NCBI GenBank assembly: GCA_019096065.1
Contig: JAGUCH010000005.1
Coordinates: 6,324,001 to 6,388,000, forward strand
Length of the DNA: 64,000 nt
Direction of reading: 5' to 3'
DNA from: Paracyclopina nana
Lineage: Eukaryota > Arthropoda > Copepoda > Cyclopoida > Cyclopettidae
Shown: piece by piece, positions 20,113-32,700 of the stretch
How the letters are laid out: every line of letters begins with the position of its first letter
Numbering within the stretch: position 1 is the stretch's first letter
Made by a program: the position numbers and the translations under genes
The notes under the pieces: generated by a model
Databases searched by the model: none
What the model was told of the DNA's origin: nothing
What the model saw: only the letters and a program-made list of their open reading frames with translations

Positions 20113-22202
20113 ATGGTGAAGCGTCGTCGTCGACAAAGGAGCGCTGGCTGTTTTCTGCTCGCTGTGTTATCTGCCAATATTTGTGGATGCATATGGTACC
20201 TGCGTTTCCCGGAAGAAGAAGTCGACAGCATCAGCGGAAATGGCAGGCAGAATGAGGTTGATAACAGCCACTCTCATTTGGCCCTGTTTGAGCAGCCCAA
20301 AAATGAAAAACAGCCAGATTATACGGGGATTGGAGACATGGTGACGTTCAACTACATTGTCAGCCTGCCAGAGCGTAAGTGGAGTGCTATTTTTCAAAAA
20401 TAATCGTGAGAGAGTGGCAGGTGAGGGGGATTTTCGAGGGGCTGCCAAGCCAGGAAGGAAAATAAGAATAATGTAATGGCGATGCCCAGATTGCCTGATC
20501 CTGGGAAACTTTCCAATTGCAATATTAACGTTGAAAGCTATATGCATAGTGGTAGACTGAAATACATTTTTCCTCGTGCTACGCAGAAAGCTGAAATGCC
20601 TGTGCTTTCACGAGGAAGCTTGTACAAATAATTATGCCGTTAGATTCCATATTCTTCATCGAGAATTCGGAGCGGGAATCCGTGTTCCCCCTGGCACTGT
20701 GTTCCCTGGAAAGTGCGGCTCTGCATAATCCCGCAAAGTCGGTTTTCCTGCTGAGGAGCTACCCAGGGCCCACTCGGTGGACGCGAGAGCTCAGCATTTT
20801 GGACGCTAATTATGCCAACATTCACCTCAAGAGGATCAACGCTGACCACCTGGTCCTCGAGACGCCAGTCACGAGCCTCTGGAACGGGCAGAAGATCGCC
20901 AAGAGCCGATACAGTGTGTCTCACACCAGGTACCACTACGCGATTCCATCATGCTTTACTTTTTCGCGCATGTGATCGATGCAGTGACGTTCTACGGGTG
21001 GCTATCCTCTATAAATTTGGTGGGACTTATATGGACACTGACATCATAACACTCAAGGCGCACCCGACCGAGGAAGAGTGTCCCAATTTTGTCAACTTTG
21101 AGGAGCCAGGCTCCATCAACGGAGCCATGATGCGTTTCCAGGCCAAGCACCCGGCTCTTCAAGTGATTGGCGACAGGCTAGGTGAGAAGAGATTTTGGGT
21201 TCTATACCAAATGCCAATGCGCGCTCACGAAAAAGGCTACATGCAAAGGAGAGTTGCCATCAAACCTCTAAAGAAGTGCCTCTCAACTAGTTGGACAACA
21301 AACAGACAAAATTCGGACAAAACTTTCACGGACAAATTATGCAAGTTTTTTAATCGAGGGGTTCCGATCCCAAGAACTAGCTTTTGTAGGAGAGGAGGAC
21401 GCCTTGAAGATGGATAGGAATTCGTTTATTGCAGCTGACTTTTAAAATTATAAGATACTTTATTACTTGGAAGTAGACTCAAAATTGACCTGTTTTTCCG
21501 CGCTTAGTAGCTGAGCAATCAGCAAAAGTTATTCTTGAGACCGCCATTTTCCCTCGACCTCCTTTTCTAAAACCGGGGTGCATTTTTTGCTAAAAATAGA
21601 TTGGGGGTCCATGATCTTGGATGCTCCGGAGCATTGTTTCTTTGGTGCTTAACCGACCTACGCGTTTATTGAACTCCTTTTCAGCGCAAAACTTCAACCC
21701 CCGAAAGTGGGCTTCCAATGGGCCTCGGCTATTGTCGGCAGCTCTCGCATCTTTCTGTAATCTAAGTCCCCTGGATTTCGAGGAAACTCTATCTCTTGGC
21801 CCAGGTATGAGACTGGTAATTCAGGCAGACAGCAGGCAATTTCCGAATGGATTCACCGCCAGCCAGCCATATATATACATGGCAAGCAAAACTTGCTCCT
21901 TTTTCAAAATAATCATAACTTTCTCCCCCTTTTTGCGCGGGCTCTCAGACAACCGTTGTGGAGACATCATGTCTTATGGCCCTCTGGGCGTTTTCGCCAT
22001 CCACTACAACAATTGGAAGTGGTTTTTCCTACCTGAGCACAAAGGCAAAGTGATGGATGCGATCGAGTCGAGTTTTGCCACCCACGTCTGGGGCCATTTT
22101 TTCAAGCAGGAGATCCAGTGGGATCTGATGAGGCCAGATCAGGCTTTCCACGCAATTGCGCGAAAACACTGCCCGAAACTTTTCTCCACCATCTTGACCT
22201 AG
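20113..22202 (+). CDS. Alpha-1,4-galactosyl/N-acetylgalactosaminyl-transferase-like (A4GALT family) Golgi enzyme
   Basis: Family role: adds a sugar in alpha-1,4 linkage to glycolipids in the Golgi. Exons read: 20113-20374, 20644-20929, 20985-21181, 21685-21804 and 21949-22202. The joins are phase 1, except 20929/20985, which is phase 2. The total is 1,119 nt, or 372 codons plus stop. The protein opens with a basic cytoplasmic stub (KRRRRQR) and a signal-anchor span (about residues 11-30). Then come FFIENS, SLESAA.HNP, SHTSDVLRVAILYKFGGTY and the metal-binding DTD, the core of the DXD glycosyltransferases. The C-terminal part (NGPRLL, then AIHYNNWKW, HVW) matches the alpha-1,4 region. Length is normal. 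The exon 2 acceptor (GTTAG at 20643) is weak, but the better-looking CAG at 20586 would give an immediate stop. An AATAAA follows the stop at about 22204. It is head to tail with the FAM234-like gene, 285 bp after its stop. Confidence 0.88.
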
Positions 22203-24676
22203 AAAATAAAAACCATGTGCGACGTATCATCTGCGAAGACTGCCCATCCCGCCAAAAAAGTTTCCAAGTTTTGCGCAAAAAAGCCACCTCGATCCAGCTT
22301 GTGTTTGCGCGTAAACGGCCCATTTTCGCCCATTTTGCATTGTCATGGGTTGGCGGTTTAAGAACCCAGCGTGTGTAGCGTTGGCCTGAATGGATCCTTA
22401 GGCTAAACTACAAAAGTAGTAGTACTATGGCAAAAGTTTCCTCTTCTTTCTTCTTCTTCTTTTGCATTTGTTGCTCCTATGGCAGCATAATAGTACCGGT
22501 ACACACCTTTCTTTCCAAGCAGAAGAGGGATTATCCTTAGAAGAAATATGGGCCCCCATTTACCACTGAGGAGAGAAAGTTTGACTTAAACAAAGAGCAG
22601 TACAATGAGAAATTGGGAAAACCGTCTACATCCCCGGAACTTTGATCGTTCACCAGACAACTTTTTCGCCCCTTTAACAGCTAGCTCTACCACGCTAATG
22701 CAGCGTCCATCCATCCTGGATCAACATTTACTTACGCTCCTATTATTCTGTTTTTGATCTCGCCTTGTCCAAATAAGAGCTTGGTAAAACGTGAGAAAAA
22801 AGTATCCTCCATGCAAGTATACATTTTTTACAATGTTGGTAATGCCTGCGTGCTTGGCTTTTGGCTTTGGCTGATTGATGAAAGTTACTCAAGTGTTGAT
22901 CCTCTCGTGAAAGTAGATGATTGTTCGTTATAGGAATTTTCGGTTAGCCAACTTTCCCACCGCGCACTCCAGCTTGATCATGCTTGATTATCTAAAGTTA
23001 CCCACATTAAGGCTGCTTATAATGCCTATGCTTTAGCTATGGCGATACTGATCTACCATATAGGCTTTTCTGCCGAAATTGTGCTATGCAGTTGAGATTG
23101 TTTTTTTTAGAACCACTATGCCAATATTGGATAGTGAAAGCCCGACCGACAGCAGCTTCTAAATTTTGCGCTAAAGAAATTATCTAGCAGAGCATCTTTA
23201 CATCTTTTCTGCATGGTCCCGAAGAAGGTCAATAATTCTAGCACTTGAGAGGCACAATTGCGATCTTTTTTCTCAGCTATGCACCAATAACTATTTTTGT
23301 AGCCTGATGGACCGGCAACATGATATGTTTTGGACGCGAACTGAATGGGAGATCGTGGAAGGAGATACAACTTTCCAACTACCATGCTTCATCCAAACGC
23401 TGCTCATTGTTGTGTACTCGCAGCATTCTCTGTGGAAGCAAACAAGAGGATAGCAACTAAAAGTTTTTCCCTGAAGAACAATTTGAGCTGGATATATCCT
23501 ACTGAATGTATTTTTGATCCATTGATGGCGATCACCTGGAAAGAAGGCTGGAACACCGCGGTAATGGTGTGACACTCAATGAAAATGGGCTGTCTGATAT
23601 TGACTGAAATTGGCAATTTACTGGCAACTCCTTTTCGAGTGCCATTTACAGCTCTGCTGCTCGCGCACAAATGGCACTGTTTTTGGAATCTCCCTTGAAA
23701 AGCAGGAGATTTTGCAAACTTCTTTCGCGAGTAGTTTATGGGACCCCATTGAAACTGGATACACGAAGTAAATCCCTGAAGCCAATCTTGCGAGAGAAAC
23801 GGGGCCAAAATATGGCCGAGACTATCATTTATTGCTACACTCAACAAAGCACACTGCGCATTATTTAGCATTTGTATTTATCACCAACTAGCAGTTCTGC
23901 TTTATTTTGCTGACAAAAACAAATGGCTGGGCGCATCAATAAAGAAATGACCACGCCATGCACGGTGTTGCAAAGCAACGTGATTAACTAAAAGCCAAAT
24001 CTGGTATATATATATAGTAGCGATTTTTTTGCAACTGTCCATGGCATGAACAAGATAAACGGAGATGGATCCTGACAGATAAGCCCAGCTCATTTCTCCG
24101 AGAGAGAAGAACAAACTCAAATTTTTCTCCCGGCTCCCGCGATCACTGCATGTTACTTTCTCTTATTGCATTGAGGCCTCAAAGGAAGAAGAGCAGAAAC
24201 TCGAGCTGGCTTCCACGTTTCCCTTTTTTTGACCAATGGGCTGGAAAAACATTCAAGTTTTTTAATTATGGCAATGAGACTCTCCATGGATGGCGTGGCA
24301 CAAAGTTTGTGCGATCGCCCTCTTTTCCAAGAGAAGGGATTCAATTACCATGCTTTACTAAAGTTGGCAGCAGGATGTCAAAACTAAGTTTTCGGCAGCA
24401 GCAGAACCAGAACTAGTTTCAATTCAATGCGGTTGAGCAGATGCAAAGTCCTTGAGCATGCTAATTTCCCCAAAATGCACTCGAAAGTGATCGCATGACT
24501 CATAATTAATCTAGCTTCGAGCGAAAAGCCGCGGCGCGAAATCCGTCGACGTAATCCCAAGAATGTAGGATATGCAGCGTTATCTGTGTTTTATCTCGTT
24601 TTTGTTTGAGCGCATCATCATTGTCATGTACGACATCGTTGACAATCGGTCAAAGGGAATATAGAAAAAAGAAACT
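22203..24676. other. Intergenic region, no gene seen
   Basis: After the 3' end of the glycosyltransferase gene there are only short frames without recognisable similarity or a convincing splice pattern. The promoter of the MFSD8-like gene should lie in its last few hundred bases. Confidence 0.55.
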
Positions 24677-26717
24677 ATGGTCGATGCCAGCAAGGAATCT
24701 GGGGAAGAGGCTCAAACTGGATTTGGCCCGCCCAGACATCCGCAAGACCTCGAAAGCCCACAGGACAAGAAAATACGATACAGATCCATCCGAATTGGAC
24801 AGGTGGCCTTGTTTATTTTCGCGATCGGATTCTCAATCTGCCTCACGGGAGTTTACCCGTACATGAAGCAGGTATGAGGCCGTAATAGTCGGTCAGGACT
24901 TGTTGTACCCTATTTTCGCAGCTGTCTCCCGGCCTTGATGAGGAGGCCTTGCTCTTCAGGTACGGCTGGGTCATTTCGGCCAATCCGTTGGGCCAGATGA
25001 TCGCCTCGCCATTTTTCGGCTGGCTCTACCAAAAGACCGGCTCAGCCACCATGGTGGGGCTAATCACATCAGTGGCTTACATCGCAGGCAACGTGCTCTA
25101 CTCAATTTTGTCCGTGTTTCCAGAGAATTACAGATTCTGGCTGCTCCTCTCCTCCCGGTTCATCGTGGGAGCTAGCTCAGGTAATCAAATGCCCATCTGT
25201 ATATGCTACAGCATACATATTGTGTTGCAGGCAATATTGCCACTGTGAGGTCCTACATCGCGGGAGCCACGTTCACGAGCGAAAGAACGTCAGCCATGTC
25301 CATAGTGTCCTCGTTCCAAAGCCTCGGCTTCACCATCGGCCCTGGCATCCAGGCTGCCCTCACGCCCCTCCAATGCACCGACATCAATGGCCAGACCTCG
25401 GAGCAGTACTTGTCCATTGACCTGTACACCTCGGCCGGGTATATAGTAGTACTATAGAAAGTCCTGTCATCAATGCACGCTTCGTTTGACAGGTGGGTGA
25501 GCGCGCTGCTGGGATGTGTGAGTCTGATTTTGTTCTTGCCCTGCATCTTCCAAGAAGTTGATGTGTCAGCCAAAGAGAGGCAATACGCCCGGGACTGCAG
25601 GCGAGCAAAGGGTAATGGCACGACAAAACTTTCTCACATAAATAACGATCATTTATATAGGCGACGATAAAGCTGATCATGCTGCTGATCCGATAGATAC
25701 CTTAAAAGATCTGCCAAAGCCTGATATTATTGCAGCCACGGTCTGCGTCATCTCATTTTTCATCTGTGGCTTCAACTTTGTCCTCGTGGAAACGTAAGAG
25801 ACGGGTTTTCAACCTCGGAGGATTCACCTAACATTTTGACATTTTGCTAGGCTGGGAACGCCCATGTGCATGGATCAGTTCGCCTGGACGGAGGAAGAAA
25901 CCGTGCTCAAGTTCGGAGTTTTGATTGCTTGCACCGGAGTCATGTGCGTGATTCTTTATGCCAGCGTCGGCCCTCTCAGCAAACGATTCGACGAGAGGAA
26001 AATCCTCATCTTTGGTGGCATCCTCTTCATGTTCCTTGGACGAATTTTGATCCTGCCCATACCTGGCTTCGACCATCCACCATTAGCGAGCCAGAACGAT
26101 TCCTCAAGCGAAGAGCTACTACTGATGTCAACTCAAGGGCTCCCTTCTCAATGTAACTTATATAATTGCTCCTAGTTTATCTATTATCACTGTTATTGTG
26201 ACTGCAGATGAACTGTTCTTGAGAGATCTCCCGCGTGCCACCAAGAACATCCCATGCATCGAAGTTGGAAAGACTCCAGGATGTGATTTGGAGTGGTGCA
26301 AAACCACTCCAGCTGTGACGATCTTGCAATTTTTCGGCGGAATCGTCGTTGGCACAATTGGCTATCCCTACGCGGTGGGCATTTCGCAGTCCTTATTCAG
26401 CAAAATTATCGGACCGAGGCCACAAGTGAGATATCACAGCTCTCGCTACAAAGACCGGAATTATGTCATGCCTCTTTTCCTTCTAGGGGCTCTGGATGGG
26501 AATGCTGTCAGCCTTTGGATCGCTCTCGCGTGTCCTGGGCCCGATCTTCGTCAGCACCGTCTATAGAGTGTACGGCACATATTTCGCCATCGGGAGCATG
26601 GCGGTCTCCATGGTCATATCTCTGGTTCTGATCGTCTCTGTCTACAAGAGACTGGTTCCCCTCGTCATGGAGGAAGGCGGCGGCTCAAGACAAGAGCAAG
26701 AGAGTACCAGGCTTTAA
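24677..26717 (+). CDS. MFSD8/CLN7-like lysosomal major facilitator transporter
   Basis: Twelve-helix transporter of the major facilitator superfamily. The human relative CLN7 is a lysosomal membrane protein (chloride conductance has been proposed). Eight exons with 49-61-nt introns: 24677-24871, 24922-25180, 25231-25438, 25493-25611, 25661-25793, 25851-26152, 26208-26425 and 26487-26717, in all 554 codons plus stop (human protein about 518). Seen: a hydrophilic N-terminus, a first helix (VALFIFAIGFSICLTGVYPY), the A-like loop GWVISANPLGQMIASPFFGW, SSRFIVGASSGNIATVRSYI in the region of helices 4-5, a central cytoplasmic loop, a large luminal loop near residues 370-410 and a final helix before a short charged tail. 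All joins keep phase. The stop lies 65 bp from the stop of the convergent secreted-protein gene, so the 3' UTRs must abut or overlap. Confidence 0.9.
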
Positions 26718-26782
26718 AAGATCTTTATATTTCATATAAAATACTGTATATAGTATGTGTAGAAGCAGTAGAACGCGCAACT

Positions 26783-29700
26783 CTACCTCCTTCTGGGCTT
26801 TAAACTCACTGCCCTTTGCTGCATCTCCATCAGCATGTAGTCCTTGACGACAATCTTTACGTTTTTCCTCACCAGGGATCCGAGATCGAGGCCATCAGCG
26901 CTTATGATCACCGTGATGGGCTCTTGAACGGTGCCATTCTGATCTTGGCAGTTCATCTGCATCATGCCGGACTCGTCAATTGTGTTGGAGTCCGGAAGAC
27001 ACTTGAGCGTATGGACGCCCTCCTCATCTTCATCCAACGTCGATTCACCCTCTACCTCAAGTACCTCTTCATCATCTTCATCGTCGACAAGCAATGGCAC
27101 AGAATGCGTCGTACTTTCCAAGGAATCTTCAGCATTCTTCTGCAATGGCACTTCACTTGGTGATGAGGTCGTGGTTGCTTCCGGAACATCCATAATAGTG
27201 GTGCTTTCCGGATTAACTGGCTGGATTGAGGAAGTGAGGAATTGCACAACTTTGTCGGTGACTACTTCTTCAGTAGCAGCCTCTTGGGCCTCATCTTCGT
27301 CACGAGCTGCGGTCTCCGGCCTCAAGGTTGGCAAATCGAGTCCAAGCTGGCCTTGAGGCTCCACTTCCATTGGGTACATGAAGTCAGCCTCTGTAGTTTC
27401 CTCGTTCAGAGTGGCAGCGTCGGTCGTGGGGAGATGGAATACCTCATCTACAATGATGGATTTAGGTTGAGCAGCCGTGCTTCTGGATGAAGTGATGCCT
27501 CCGGCCTCTGTTGTTGTTTCAGCTTGAGCAGTCTCCAAGTCAGTTCCTACACCAGAAATATTTTCATCATCCAAAGCATTGTTTCTAGCAGTTGTGTCTT
27601 CACTAGATTCATCCACAGAAGCATATTGAGTGGTAGTGATTTCAGTCTCTGTAACGAAATCTTCATCCGGAGTCTCCTGGGTACCAATTTCATCCTCAGG
27701 CTTGATTCTTGATTGAGGAGCTTCAGCTGTAGTGATCTCTGAAGAAACATCAACGCTCATTTCTGATGTGGTTGTGGTTTCTTTAGGCAATCCCGTGACC
27801 ATGGCTCTGTCGGGTAGCATTGTTGGCTGCATGGTAGTTTCACGTTGAGATGATGCATCTTCATCATCTGCTTGTTTTACGCTTACATCTGAACCTGGAG
27901 ATTCCTCATTGGTCAAGTCACCATCAATTTCAGTTGTTTCATCAATGGAGGTCTCAGTCGTGCTTTTCATTGCGATCACATTTCCATTTTGGACATTTTC
28001 ATCTTGGGTGTCATCGTAATGAATAGTGGAAGCCATGCTTTCCATTGTGGTCACTTCATCGTCATCTTGAGATTTTACAGCAACTGTTGGTTTTATTTCA
28101 GCTGACTGATCAGGAACTATTTTTTGGGTGCTTTCAGTAGCCATTTCGATTTCAACGGCAGTATCTTCATCCAGAAAGTTTTCAGTAGTCATTTCTGCTG
28201 TTTTTTCAGTTAATGGCTCATCTTCCGCCTGAGCAGGTGTCACTGACTCCTCAGCAGATGTATCTTCACTAGTCATGGCTTTGGAAGTTGGACTTTCAAT
28301 TGGACTATCAGTTGCCAATGAAGTATCAAACGTCGTTTCGTCTCCAAGCATATCTTCAGTACGAGCTTCTACAGCCAAGAGCACTTCGGTGGTCATTTCA
28401 GGCAACTCATCAGTAGGCATTCTATCTGGTTCAGTTGTAGAGGGCAAACCTGTTTCAAACGACTCATCAGAGCTTGCTTCCTTGCCAACTAAACTTTCAG
28501 TGGTCATTTCAGTATCCAACAAGTCAACTGTGGTCAATTCATCCTTTTCCTCTGATGGTGCGTCAGGGACAGTTCCTTCATCAGAGATTCTTCCCTCAAC
28601 ATAAAGTCTTGCAGTGGTAGTTTCGTCAGTTTTGCCAGCATGAGCACTAGTGCTCACTTCGGGCTCAGTAGGCCTAAACGACATCTCTTCGTGCACTGAC
28701 ATCATCACCGTGATCGTAGTGTTTTCCTCGTAGTCCTCCGTGGCGGATGCTTCTGGAGCAAGGGTGGTGGGGAGGGGCTCTTGGTTAATGGTATAAAGCA
28801 GAGCTGCCTCGGTTGTGGAATCTTGAGGAATATCTGTGGCTGCCTCCATATCTTGACCAACATCGCCTGTTTCCTCATCCATAATTTTTTCAGTGGCAGA
28901 TTCCAGCAGGTCAGTGATAAAGGGAACGATTCCTGGAACCTCAGTTTGAGTATCCAAAGTAGAATCGATTGTAGTGAAGTCAGTGTGAGGAATCAGCCTT
29001 GGTTCTGGAGAGGGCTTTTTCGTAGTTGAGATTTTCACCGCCAATGCTTGAGGCACCAAGGTAACGGTTTCGTCTTCCTCTTGCCCATTTTCATCAATTT
29101 TACCGGGAGCTTTAGGCACCACTGTTGTTTCGTCATAAATGTAAAAGAAAGAAGGTGTTGTCAATTCAGCTTCATCCGCTGAAAAAGTTTCAAGAGAGGA
29201 GCTTCCTTCTCCTCCACTTAATTTAGAAATGGGGACCAAAGTTGTCATCTCCTCCTCTCCCCCGTTTGCAGTCGTTGCATCAACTTCGTTTAATGTTGCG
29301 CTCATTTCATGTTCATCATCCATGTCTGTCCTTGATTCAACGTCAAGAAATGGCACTTCTGTTGCCTCAGTAAAAACGGATCTGTCATCATGATCAGCGC
29401 TTGAATCAATCGCTAAAGTGGTCCACTCCTGCTCATCACTGGAAAAAGGCTCTAAAGTAGTCAATTCAAGCACTAGAATCGGCACATCAGTCCCTGCATC
29501 AGCAAATGTGGTTCTTGCTTCAACGCCAAGAATTGGCACATCAGTAGCGGCTTCATCACTAACTACAGTGGTCAACTCCTGCTCATCACTGGTAAAAGCT
29601 TCAGCAGTTGTCATCATTGATTCAACTTCAAGAATCGGCACATCAGTTGCATCAGCAATTGGTGAACTTTCAGTGGCTACATCAGGATCTGTATCCATTC

Positions 29701-32700
29701 CAAAAGTGGCCATTTCCTGCTCATCACCGGGAAAAGGTTCAGGAGTCGTCATCATTGATTCAGCTTCAAGAGGTGCCATAGAAGTAGTGACATCGTTAAA
29801 TGCATTTTCAGTGATCTCATCTTCCTCAGTTGTACTTGCGCCAGTTGAGTTGGCCGTCATTTCAATTTGGCCATCGTCGACAAATGGCTCGAACGTTGTG
29901 GTTTTTGAGTCATCTTGGGAAATATTAGCAATGTCATCAATTGTCGGATCCGTAGTGCTTTGGTCTTGATCTTCTGAGACATCAGGCATCATAGTAGTCT
30001 CCAACTCATTAGCAATGTAGAGGTCAGGTACCAAAGTGGTGATTCCCACTTCTTGATCTGCAGTTGTCATGTCAGCAAGAGCATTCATTAAAGTGGTTGT
30101 TTCAATCCTGAGGGGTGCCTCAGTGGTGGCCTCTAGCTCAGATTTCTCAGTGGTGGCCTCGGCCAACAGAGACGCCTCAGTCTTGAGCATATCTTCGGGA
30201 ATCGTGGTGTCAAACGAGAAAGCCCTCGGCTCATTTCGTGTGCTAGCAGTGGAAGCAACCGTAGTGGAGGATACCTCAGCAGGCACTTTGGCACCAAATT
30301 CAACTTCATCATCTTCATCACAGGGCTTGAATTGGCAGCTCCAATTTTCGGAATCACTTCCAGAACATTGGCCTCCATTCCTAGCTGGAATGATGACTTT
30401 CCTGTTTCTAGCTCTTGTAGCATCCTCGCCACAGGTGGCAGAGCAAGGCGACCAATCTGACCACTCTGACCACAAACAATCTGTGGGCAACAGCTGAACA
30501 GCTATGGCAGACTGAGTGGTTGAGGAAACTTCGGATCCATCTTCAATTGCCTCTCTGCAGGTTTTGTCATCATCCGAGAGAAGCAAGTTGGGAGGACAGG
30601 TGCACATGTAGTCCTCAAGCTCATAATCGTAAGCGCATTTGTGAGAGCAGCCCTTGGCATCGCAATGATCAACAGGACCTAAAAATAGGCAATGCTGCAA
30701 AACATGCTACGGTAGGAAAGAGACTATTCAGAGGGTACTTGAAGCTTTGAAGGATCCTCGCGCTATGACAAAACGCTGAAAAAGAATTCCAGTTTTGAAC
30801 TCGAATCCTTGTCCCAGGGTCACGGTGATATTGGAGGGCTTGATATCGAAAGGAACAGCTACAAATGCCTCCTTTAGCACATATCTGATTTTGAAGTTGC
30901 ACACGACACTGCCCTTGCTGTAATAGATATTTGGATAGAGTGAGAATATTTTAAGAGCAAAAAAAGCACTATTACGTCAGCTTGACAATTTCCACGTCAA
31001 AGTCGGCCTTTTTGCTCAACTCGTCATTCTGGAGCAAAAGTTCTTTGAGTCCAGTTTTCAAAGTTGTGGTCAATTCTTGGTACTCCGGAGAGGCGCTGTC
31101 CTCCAGTTTTTCGCTCCATTGCTCGCTGGTGATTCTAAATTTGCCATCAACCTCATTTTCGTTGTACCTTTTGTCTAGCTCTCTGTCCTTCTCCTTTTTT
31201 GATTTGTGCTGGAGGACCTCCTCTGCAAGGGAAACATTCAGTTCTCAAATAGGCTATAAGAAATTCCTCTTTCTTGTGAGTAAAAACTAGTTTCAAGTGC
31301 CCAGTTTTGATATGACAATTATTCCACTTGGAAAATCGGGTATCAAGGAAATGGCATTGAACAGCAATTTGGCGCATCAGTGTCAAGGAACTACCAGCAT
31401 TTTGCTCAGACAAAATGACATAATCAATTTTTTTTACGTTCATTTGCAACAATTGTATAAAAGTAAGGGTAAGCTTACCGCAAGTCTGGTCGGTTGCTCC
31501 AGATACGACACCGTCTTTGCTACGAATTTCCACCTTGGAATCCTTAAGAATGCACGCAACTTTGTTGATGCTAAAAAACGAGCAATCTTTCAGCTTTTGG
31601 CATTCAGCTTTGCAACGATCAAAGCTCAAGCTTGGAATCACGCTCAAATCTCCACCCTTAAATTCCAAATTCTGGTAAACGCAAGGATCTACAAATAGAA
31701 GAAAAAATGCCTCGTTAACGGGCTATTGTTCCTTCTCTTTAATCCTGGAGTGCGGCAATTCGACGCCAGAGGGCGTAACTGTGTAGGCAGCAATAAAGCA
31801 TTTTTATAACAGCAATGCCCTAAAGGTTTGTAGCAACACTCACTTCTCGTCTCGGGCCTTTCAAGTTCTGGCGATGCTGTTTCATGACTGTCCTCTTGAT
31901 GATCTGCAATTATTAGAAGATTATAATATGGGAGATGACTTGAGCGTTAATATACGATGTTGAAATGGTCAAATCTGGACATTTCCTTATAGCTCTTTGC
32001 TAATGCCTATAGACAAAAGTATCATAACAATGATACGCCATCAAGTGACATTACTGGAGAAATACTTGGGATTTCAGGGTTCACGGTTTACACAACCGTA
32101 CTACTTTTTTGAGGCTGAATTTAAAAAGAAGAATCAAAATAATCTCCAGACTTCTCAATTGGAGTGCCAAAAAACTTGCTCCATTGATCTTAATGATTTC
32201 TAACAGTTTAGAAAACTTGTAGCCAACACGAAACTAAAAAAATTGCTAATGCACACAAAAATTGCCCTAAGATCGGTCCTTTTTTATCCTTTTCTTGTTA
32301 GCCGATGTAAAAGATCCAAAATTCACTGCACGCTCACATCAAGGGATCTTGTAGCACTGAATTTTGAATCGACTACTCCCTAATCCCAAATGTTTCAACT
32401 TTCCCTCCGCTAGGCGTGCTACTTGCGTTTGTTATTGTTATGTTACTGTTGTGAATAGCGCGTTCAAAATAAGGCTGTGACACAACTCATCAACTTGTGG
32501 GTGACAAATTAAAGTGTGAATGCTGTTTTCATAAAGTGGAGATGCAATTTCAGTCAGTATGCTAGCCATTAGTCATGTGCGCTATTGACAAAGATTGTCA
32601 ACTACAAATAAACCACTCACAACAGGCACTTGGGAGTGACCCTGAAATGAATCCAGGATCCTGCACCCTTCTCCCCCTCCAAGACTTGAGGAAGCATTCA

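Noticed and set aside
20587..20643. Acceptor at 20586 for exon 2 of the glycosyltransferase
   Set aside because: Joining there runs into a stop after two codons, while the join at 20644 preserves phase and gives a total divisible by three.
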